Source: Candidatus Hydrogenedentota bacterium (GTDB taxonomy: Bacteria; Hydrogenedentota; Hydrogenedentia; Hydrogenedentales; CAITNO01). Taken from it: a stretch of DNA of 14,422 bases. Location of the stretch: positions 1 through 14,422 of the forward strand of contig JAKPUV010000705.1 in NCBI GenBank assembly GCA_029554925.1, in the 5' to 3' direction. Positions within the stretch are counted from its first letter, which is position 1; each line of letters begins with the position of its first letter. Position numbers and translations under genes: made by a program. This document shows positions 6,496-11,171 of this stretch, in pieces. Under the pieces are notes generated by a model. It did not search any database. It saw only the letters and a list, made by a program, of their open reading frames with translations, and had not been told where the DNA came from.

Positions 6496-7745
6496 GCCTG
6501 TGGCACGTCGCGTGGAACTATTTGTGGAACCGGAAACTGACCACGGCCATGACGATCATCTCGGTGGCCCTGGGCGTGGCGCTGATCTCCGCGGTGCTGA
6601 CCCTGCGCGAGCAGACGCAGAAGCGCTTCGAGGAGGAGGGGCAGGCCTTCGACCTGGTCATCGGCGCCAAGGGCAACCCCCTGCAGCTGGTGCTCAGCAC
6701 GGTGTATTTCCTGGACGCGCCCACGGGCAACATGAGCCGGGCGGACTTCGAGGAGATCGCGAAGCTGGAGGACGTGGAGGCCGCGTTCCCCCTGGGCATG
6801 GGCGACACCTTCAAGGGCTACCGCATCGTGGGCACGGACCGGGCGCTCATGGACTTCACCTGGGGCGACCGGCGCCCCTACGAGCTGGAGGAGGGGCGCT
6901 ATTTCGAGGGGGTCCGCGAGGCCGTCATCGGGGCGGCGGTGGCGCAGGACACGGGGCTCCGGGTCGGGTCGTCGTTCATCAGCACCCACGGGTTTGTGGA
7001 CATGCCCGGCGCCCACGCCCACGAGGACAAGCCCTACACGGTGGTCGGCGTCATGCGCCGCTCCGGCACCCCCAACGACCGGGCCATCTTCTGCGACATG
7101 GAGTCCGTGTGGGACGCGCACGACCACGGCGGGGAGGAGGCGGAGGAGCACGCGCACGAGCACGGGGAGGAGTGCGACCACGACCACGAAGGGGTGCGGG
7201 CGGACATCACCGCCGCCCTGGTCAAGCTGGCCTCGCCCGCGCTGCGCTTCGAGTACAAGGACCGGATCAACAAGCAGTACAACGCGATGGCCGCGGTGCC
7301 GGTGAACGAGATCCAGAAGCTCTACGAGCAGCTGCTGGGCACGGCGAAGGCGGTGCTGCTGGCCATCGGCTACCTCGTGGTCGTCATCTCCTCCATGTCC
7401 ATCCTCATCGGCCTGTACATGTCCATCCTGCAGCGCCGGCGCGACCTGGCCGTCATGCGCGCCCTCGGCGCCACGCGCGGCGAGATCTTCGGCGCCGTCC
7501 TCATCGAGGCCTTCTGGGTCACCGTGCTGGGCATCGGGGTGGGATGGATCCTCGGCGCCGTGGTATGCTACGGGCTGGGCATGTACCTGGTGGCGAAGCT
7601 CGGGTTCCACGTCTCCGCCGTGGCCCTCGGGCCGGACCTGGTCACCGCCTACTCCGCGGTCCTGCTCATGGGCCTGGTGGCGGGCATCCTCCCCGCGTGG
7701 CAGGCCTACCGGACCGACATCGCGCGCGACCTCGCGGAACTCTAG
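6492..7745 (+). CDS. FtsX/MacB-type ABC permease with histidine-rich periplasmic segment
   Basis: The 417-residue inner-membrane protein has the four-helix MacB/LolE layout. One transmembrane helix lies at about 17-37, then a large periplasmic domain (about 40-280), then three helices at about 285-312, 333-363 and 383-403. The FtsX-type motif RRRDLAVMRALGATRGEIF (315-333) lies after the second helix. The periplasmic domain carries an acidic, histidine-rich stretch (208-234; H210, H212, H220, H222, H224, C228, H230, H232) and an earlier HAH (175-177). Such runs usually bind Zn, Ni or Cu ions. The start at 6492 overlaps the ATPase stop by four bases and gives the expected short MSLWHVAWNYLWNRKL cytoplasmic lead; a start 36 codons earlier would run inside the ATPase gene. 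With the following DUF3299 gene the set resembles the zinc-regulated PA4063-PA4066 locus of Pseudomonas aeruginosa, as I recall it. A metal-linked role is inferred. Confidence 0.88.
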   Translation: MSLWHVAWNYLWNRKLTTAMTIISVALGVALISAVLTLREQTQKRFEEEGQAFDLVIGAKGNPLQLVLSTVYFLDAPTGNMSRADFEEIAKLEDVEAAFPLGMGDTFKGYRIVGTDRALMDFTWGDRRPYELEEGRYFEGVREAVIGAAVAQDTGLRVGSSFISTHGFVDMPGAHAHEDKPYTVVGVMRRSGTPNDRAIFCDMESVWDAHDHGGEEAEEHAHEHGEECDHDHEGVRADITAALVKLASPALRFEYKDRINKQYNAMAAVPVNEIQKLYEQLLGTAKAVLLAIGYLVVVISSMSILIGLYMSILQRRRDLAVMRALGATRGEIFGAVLIEAFWVTVLGIGVGWILGAVVCYGLGMYLVAKLGFHVSAVALGPDLVTAYSAVLLMGLVAGILPAWQAYRTDIARDLAEL

Positions 7746-7772
7746 GCCGCGCCCCCCCATGAAAGGAAGCGC

Positions 7773-8456
7773 ATGAGACGCAAAGCCAAACGCGACCTCC
7801 TGACCCTCACCGGCGTGATCGTTGTCCTGGCGGGCATCGTGCTGATCAACGGCTACACCCGGCGCGACGCCCTGCGAGAGCAGTATGTGAAAATGCGCAC
7901 CGCCTTCGAGGAGAAGCACCGCGGCGAGGGCGTGGAGGTGGTGGACTGGGCGGAGCTCCACAGCGTCACCGGAAAACGCAGCACCGGCGCCGGCTTCCCC
8001 GAGTCCCTCAAGAAGAAGGACGGCCGCCTCGTCAACATCTGCGGGTTCATGAGCCCCATTGACCAGTTCAAGAACGTCACCGAGTTCATGCTCCTGCCCG
8101 TCCCCATGACCTGCTACTTCTGCGAGGCGCCGCCGATGCGCGACATCATCCAGGTCAAACTCTCCAAGCCCGCCAGCATGGTCAACGAGCCCGTGCTCAT
8201 CGGCGGACGGCTCCGGCTTCACGAGGGCCCCAAGCAGATGTTCTTCTACACCATTGAGGAGGCCCGGTGGAACGAGGCCGTGAAGGACGATGAGGACCAG
8301 ACCGACAAGGTTATCGGCGAGGACCACCGCGTGCATTTGCAGGAGGGGTTCCGCAAGATGCGCGAGGGGGACGAGGAGCAGCTCCTGCCCGGATACACGC
8401 CGCCCGAAGCGCCCGCAGACAGCGCCGCGCCTGCGGCCACACCGCCCGCCCAATAA
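7773..8456 (+). CDS. Membrane-anchored DUF3299 protein
   Basis: The 227-residue protein has one N-terminal transmembrane helix (about 9-27) after a basic MRRKAKRD, so most of it should face the periplasm. The DUF3299 core covers about 55-165: VEVVDWAELHSVTG (54-67), VNICGFMSPIDQF (87-99), TEFMLLPVPMTCYFCEAPP (103-121) and PVLIGGRLRLHEG (140-152). Cys90 and the CYFC pair (C114, C117) are candidates for metal binding or a disulfide. The tail is Ala/Pro-rich and probably disordered. DUF3299 proteins have no proven activity but often accompany MacB-like ABC systems. The ATG at 7773 has AAGGAA a few bases upstream; an ATG at 7759 is out of frame. It is the third and last gene of the operon, 27 bases after the permease, and is followed by an intrinsic terminator. 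Confidence 0.85.
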   Translation: MRRKAKRDLLTLTGVIVVLAGIVLINGYTRRDALREQYVKMRTAFEEKHRGEGVEVVDWAELHSVTGKRSTGAGFPESLKKKDGRLVNICGFMSPIDQFKNVTEFMLLPVPMTCYFCEAPPMRDIIQVKLSKPASMVNEPVLIGGRLRLHEGPKQMFFYTIEEARWNEAVKDDEDQTDKVIGEDHRVHLQEGFRKMREGDEEQLLPGYTPPEAPADSAAPAATPPAQ

Positions 8457-8482
8457 TTCCCCCCGCCACTTCCTGACCTATG

Positions 8483-8521
8483 TCGGACCCGTCAGACCTG
8501 TCTGACGGGTCCGATTTTTTT
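8483..8521 (+). terminator. Strong intrinsic terminator of the ABC/DUF3299 operon
   Basis: A perfect 14-bp stem (TCGGACCCGTCAGA at 8483-8496 and its complement at 8501-8514) closes a CCTG tetraloop and is followed at once by seven T residues (8515-8521). On the opposite strand there is no T-tract, so it acts on rightward transcription only. It isolates the transporter operon from the dcw cluster. Confidence 0.93.
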
Positions 8522-8649
8522 CTGCCCCCCGCGATTCTTCCCAGTCCTCCCCTGCCCTTCTGCACGCCAAGCACAATATGTGGTTTCCTCCTTTCGGATT
8601 CCCACAATATGTCGTGCTTTCTGCGGATTTTTGATTCTTCCCTATCCTC
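8519..8649 (+). repeat. Imperfect duplicated segment flanking the mid-gap
   Basis: TTTCTGC, a 7-8 base spacer, GATTCTTCCC, two bases and TCCTC occur twice, starting at 8519 and at 8618. The two GATTCTTCCC cores (8533-8542 and 8633-8642) are exactly 100 bases apart. The first copy overlaps the T-tract of the terminator. No coding potential is seen. Function unknown; it could be a decayed duplication or paired regulator sites. Confidence 0.5.
8569..8619. repeat. Paired CACAATATGT repeats framed by an inverted repeat
   Basis: CACAATATGT occurs twice (8572-8581 and 8603-8612), with starts 31 bases apart, close to three helical turns. The pair is framed by AAGCAC (8569-8574) and GTGCTT (8614-8619), which are inverted copies. 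It lies between the terminator and the mraZ promoter, about 70 bases upstream of the -35, a typical place for an activator or repressor site. No regulator can be named. Confidence 0.45.
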
Positions 8650-8681
8650 TTCATACAGCGCCGGTTACGCAAAGACAAGGG

Positions 8682-8710
8682 TTGACATTCGGGCGTGAAC
8701 GTGATAGATT
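8682..8710 (+). promoter_or_regulatory. Sigma-70-type promoter of the dcw cluster
   Basis: A perfect TTGACA (8682-8687), a 17-base spacer and TAGATT (8705-8710, four of six) give a standard promoter. The predicted start of transcription is near 8717, about 47 bases before the mraZ ATG. This is the only clear promoter seen for the mraZ-to-murE run, where genes overlap or lie within 28 bases of each other. Confidence 0.75.
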
Positions 8711-8736
8711 AGGGATACTTCGTGGATGATCCGGGA
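8711..8736 (+). promoter_or_regulatory. MraZ-box-like repeats
   Basis: AGGGA (8711-8715), GTGGA (8722-8726) and CGGGA (8732-8736) follow each other with spacers of six and five bases. They lie between the promoter and the mraZ start. MraZ in other bacteria represses its own operon by binding TGGGN repeats with five-base spacers at this place. The match here is degenerate, so autoregulation is a plausible inference, not a demonstrated site. Confidence 0.4.
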
Positions 8737-8763
8737 GTGACTGCGGCTTTTACGGATTGGGCT

Positions 8764-9249
8764 ATGAGCGTCTACTTCGGCGAATATCATGTGTCTTTGG
8801 ATGAGCGCGGGAGGTTTCCCGTGCCCATGGACCTCCGCAAACTGATGCAGGAACGCGGCGATCTGTCCTGGGCCGTCGCCCGGGGGTTTGACGACGCGCT
8901 TTTCGTCTATCCCGAGCCGAAGTACCGCGAGGTGATGGGCCGCCTGACGGACGGCGCCATGGACCCCGAGGTGCTGGCGTTCCTGCGCCACTTCGGCGCC
9001 GCATCCTTCACACAGCTCGACACGCAGGGGAGGCTGCTCGTCGGTTCGTCCCTGAGGGACTACGCGGGTTTCCTGCGCGAGGCGATCCTGATCGGGGTGG
9101 GCGAGACGCTCGAACTGTGGAGCGTCTCAGGATGGAGGAAGTACCAGCAGGACCAGAAGGACAACTACAAGGCTGTGGCGGCCGGGCTGTTCGGCCGCCG
9201 TGTGAGTGGCTGCGGGCAAAGAACGGAAGAAGGGAGCACGGGATGCTGA
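8764..9249 (+). CDS. mraZ: Transcriptional regulator MraZ
   Basis: The 161-residue DNA-binding regulator usually opens the dcw cluster and represses it. It has two SpoVT/AbrB-like halves, each with the DxxxR motif: GEYHVSLDERGRFPVP (6-21, D13 and R17) and ASFTQLDTQGRLLV (80-93, D86 and R90). EAILIGVGETLELWS (106-120) is the usual end of the second half. The start at 8764 gives the family's short lead (MSVYF before GEYH); in-frame GTG codons at 8722 and 8737 would add up to 14 residues and lie close to the transcription start. The Shine-Dalgarno is poor (GGATTGGG, 8754-8761), so translation may be weak. The last residues (GRRVSGCGQRTEEGSTGC) are a short basic/Gly-rich tail. The end overlaps the next gene by seven bases. 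Confidence 0.9.
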   Translation: MSVYFGEYHVSLDERGRFPVPMDLRKLMQERGDLSWAVARGFDDALFVYPEPKYREVMGRLTDGAMDPEVLAFLRHFGAASFTQLDTQGRLLVGSSLRDYAGFLREAILIGVGETLELWSVSGWRKYQQDQKDNYKAVAAGLFGRRVSGCGQRTEEGSTGC

Positions 9250-9596
9250 ACGTGGAGCGGCTGGAGAACGGGGCTGTGACGGTGCTGCGCCTTCGCGGCG
9301 TGATCGACGAGGAGGGCGTGGCCGTGCTTCGGCTGGCGCTTTCCGGGTGCGTGCGCGACGGACGGCACAAGGTGGTGCTGAATCTGGCGGGGGTGGGGTT
9401 TGTCAGTTATCTGAGCATGGCGGTGATTCTGGAGCGGCTCGGGCAGTTCCGGGCGGCGAAGGGCGACCTGAAGCTGGCCTGCCTGAGCCTCTACATGCGC
9501 ATGCTGCTGCGGCAGATGGCGCTGACGCACCAGTTTGACTGCCACGAGACCGAGGTGCAGGCCGTCACAGGGTTCTCGGCGCCCGCGGCGGCCTGA
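9243..9596 (+). CDS. STAS-domain protein (anti-sigma factor antagonist-like) inside the dcw cluster
   Basis: The 117-residue cytoplasmic protein looks like a single STAS domain, the fold of SpoIIAA-like anti-anti-sigma factors. The order of elements fits: VTVLRLRGVIDEEGVAVL (12-29), HKVVLNLAGVGFVSY (42-56), an amphipathic helix around SMAVILERLGQFRAAKG (58-74) and LKLACLS (76-82). The usual phospho-site D-[ST]-S-G-L is not intact; the place reads VSYLSMAVI, where S55 or S58 might substitute. This suggests a partner switch without the normal phosphorylation, or a different role. The ATG at 9243 has GGGAG (9232-9236) six bases upstream, and the start overlaps the mraZ stop by seven bases. An in-frame ATG at 9117 would lie deep in mraZ. 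The next gene, rsmH, starts 19 bases later. A STAS gene here is not part of the standard dcw order. Confidence 0.78.
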   Translation: MLNVERLENGAVTVLRLRGVIDEEGVAVLRLALSGCVRDGRHKVVLNLAGVGFVSYLSMAVILERLGQFRAAKGDLKLACLSLYMRMLLRQMALTHQFDCHETEVQAVTGFSAPAAA

Positions 9597-9615
9597 GCAC
9601 CCGCCCGGAGGGACC

Positions 9616-10578
9616 ATGGCCGACACGACCGGCGGCGCGCCCCACATTCCCGTGATGCTGCGGGAGGCGCTTGAGTGGCTGGCGGTGCGGCCGGACGGGC
9701 GGTATGTGGACTGCACGGCGGGGGCCGGGGGGCATTCCGCGGCCATTGCGGAGCAGCTCACCACGGGCCGGCTGCTGGCCCTGGACCGCGACCCGGCGGC
9801 GGTGGAGACGGCGCGGCGGCGGCTGGCGCCCCACGGCGGCGCCGAGGTGGTCTCCGCCAACTACGCACAGTTGAAAGAGGTGCTTTCCGGACTGGGCTGG
9901 GGGCCCGTGGACGGCGTGCTCATTGACGCGGGCGTGTCAAGCATGCAGATCGACACCCCGGGGCGCGGGTTCTCCTTCCAGGCGCCGGGGCCGCTGGACA
10001 TGCGGATGGACACCACCGGCCCGGTGACGGCGGCGGCGTGGCTGGCGCGGACGACGGAGACCGAACTGGTCCGGGTGCTGCGCGAATACGGCGACGTCGG
10101 GCCGGCGGGGCGGATCGCGCGGACGGTGCTGGCGCGGGCGCGCGCGGGGCGCATGGAGACGACGGAGGACCTGGCGGCGGCGGTGCGCGAGGCGCTGCCC
10201 TTTGTGTCGGGCGAGCCCGCCGAGACGCGGACGGTGTTCCAGGCGGTCCGCATCGCGGTGAACGACGAGCTTTCGGCCCTGCGCGCGGGCGTGGGGCAGG
10301 CGCTGGAGGCGGTGGCGCCCGGCGGGCGGGTGGTCGTGATCACCTTCCACTCGGGCGAGGACAGAATCGTGAAAACCCTGTTCCGGGAGGCCGCAAGGCC
10401 GGCGGTGGAACTGCTGCGCGACGGGCGCCGGGGGACGTGGGCCCCCGCTCGGTTCCGGCTGCCGGTGGCGCGGCCCGTGGTGCCGGGTCCGGAAGAGGCG
10501 CGGACAAACCCCCGCGCGAAAAGCGCGCGGCTGCGGGTGGCGGAGCGGCTGGCCGGCGGCGACGGAAAGGAGGCCTGA
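9616..10578 (+). CDS. rsmH: 16S rRNA (cytosine-1402-N4)-methyltransferase RsmH
   Basis: The 320-residue enzyme methylates N4 of C1402 in the decoding centre of 16S rRNA using S-adenosylmethionine. Family motifs are clear: HIPVMLREAL (10-19), the SAM-binding VDCTAGAGGHS (31-41), LDRDPAA (56-62), DGVLIDAGVSSMQID (99-113), GRGFSFQAPGPLDMRMD (116-132), TRTVFQAVRIAVNDEL (204-219) and VVITFHSGEDRIVK (240-253). Compared with the common forms DLGVSS and SFHSLEDR there are small changes (DAGVSS, TFHSGEDR). Length is normal. The ATG at 9616 has GGAGG (9607-9611) just upstream; an earlier in-frame ATG at 9535 lies inside the STAS gene and gives an Arg/Pro-rich extension without family character. It sits in its usual place in the dcw cluster, between mraZ/STAS and the ftsL-like gene. 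Confidence 0.95.
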   Translation: MADTTGGAPHIPVMLREALEWLAVRPDGRYVDCTAGAGGHSAAIAEQLTTGRLLALDRDPAAVETARRRLAPHGGAEVVSANYAQLKEVLSGLGWGPVDGVLIDAGVSSMQIDTPGRGFSFQAPGPLDMRMDTTGPVTAAAWLARTTETELVRVLREYGDVGPAGRIARTVLARARAGRMETTEDLAAAVREALPFVSGEPAETRTVFQAVRIAVNDELSALRAGVGQALEAVAPGGRVVVITFHSGEDRIVKTLFREAARPAVELLRDGRRGTWAPARFRLPVARPVVPGPEEARTNPRAKSARLRVAERLAGGDGKEA

Positions 10579-10582
10579 GCGG

Positions 10583-11143
10583 ATGCACAAGGGATGGAGC
10601 AGGATCAAGGTGCGGCAGGCGCGCTACGGATGGATCGTCTGGGCGCCCCTGGTGGCGTTTCTGTTCGGCATGATGGCCTGGGACGCCTCCCTCAACATCC
10701 GGCTGCGCCGGACCGACTACGAGTTCCACAAGGCCGAAACGGAGCGGCGCGCCACGGTGCGCCGGCTCGATGAGAAACTCGCTCTTGAGGCGCAGATGAA
10801 GAGCATGGAATGGCTCACGGCGCAGGCCGAGGCCCTGGGGCTCCGCGCCCCGGCGCTGGAGCAGGTGGAGGTGGTCCGGATGGACACGCTTCTCGAACTG
10901 CCCCTGCTCCTGGACGCGCCGGAGGTGCTGCCGCCCCTGGCGCCGCCCGCGCCCGCGGCGCCGGACGCCGCGCCGGACTCGGGCGGTGGGCGCGGGGCGC
11001 TGCTGGCCGCGGCGCCGGGGCTGTCGGGCCCGGTCCCGCAGACTGCCACGGCCCCCGCGGCGGCAGCGGCCGCCCCGCCCCCCGCGGCGGCGGAGGCCAC
11101 GCCGCTGGACAAGTCCCTGGACGCGCTGATTTCACCGCTGTAA
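10583..11143 (+). CDS. ftsL: FtsL-like cell division protein with long Ala/Pro-rich C-terminal extension
   Basis: The 186-residue bitopic membrane protein is in the ftsL position and has its layout: a short basic cytoplasmic end (1-16), one transmembrane helix (about 17-35) and a periplasmic coiled-coil region (about 40-84). The usual closing segment, EWLTAQAEALGLRAPALEQVEVV (76-98), resembles the end of FtsL domains. FtsL with FtsB and FtsQ activates septal peptidoglycan synthesis by FtsW/FtsI. Unlike ordinary FtsL (about 90-120 residues), it continues with a Pro/Ala-rich linker (about 112-172) and ends in PLDKSLDALISPL (174-186), a motif also present in the next protein. AAGGAGG (10567-10573) lies nine bases before the ATG, four bases after the rsmH stop. 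Sequence identity of FtsL is always low, so the call relies on position and topology. Confidence 0.78.
   Translation: MHKGWSRIKVRQARYGWIVWAPLVAFLFGMMAWDASLNIRLRRTDYEFHKAETERRATVRRLDEKLALEAQMKSMEWLTAQAEALGLRAPALEQVEVVRMDTLLELPLLLDAPEVLPPLAPPAPAAPDAAPDSGGGRGALLAAAPGLSGPVPQTATAPAAAAAAPPPAAAEATPLDKSLDALISPL
11102..11140 (+). other. C-terminal PLDxSLxALISPL motif of the FtsL-like protein
   Basis: These codons encode PLDKSLDALISPL, the last 13 residues before the stop. Eight of 13 residues are identical and most others conservative with PIDESLSAMITPL in the FtsI-like protein (13110-13148). It follows a disordered linker, so it would be an exposed periplasmic tail peptide. Confidence 0.7.
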
Positions 11144-11171
11144 CCGGCAACCACCCGGGGGAGGCCTTAAC

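Noticed and set aside
7113..7193. Histidine-rich codons as a simple-sequence repeat or sequencing artefact
   Set aside because: The frame stays open, codons vary, and the acidic/His pattern fits a metal-binding loop of the periplasmic domain.
5898..8453. An 851-codon open frame on the minus strand over the ABC/DUF3299 operon
   Set aside because: Its product is a His/Val/Arg/Gly-rich mirror of the plus-strand codons. The plus strand carries complete ABC, FtsX and DUF3299 motifs.
8722..8763. GTG starts for mraZ at 8722 and 8737
   Set aside because: They lie within about 5-20 bases of the predicted transcription start and add residues not found in MraZ proteins.
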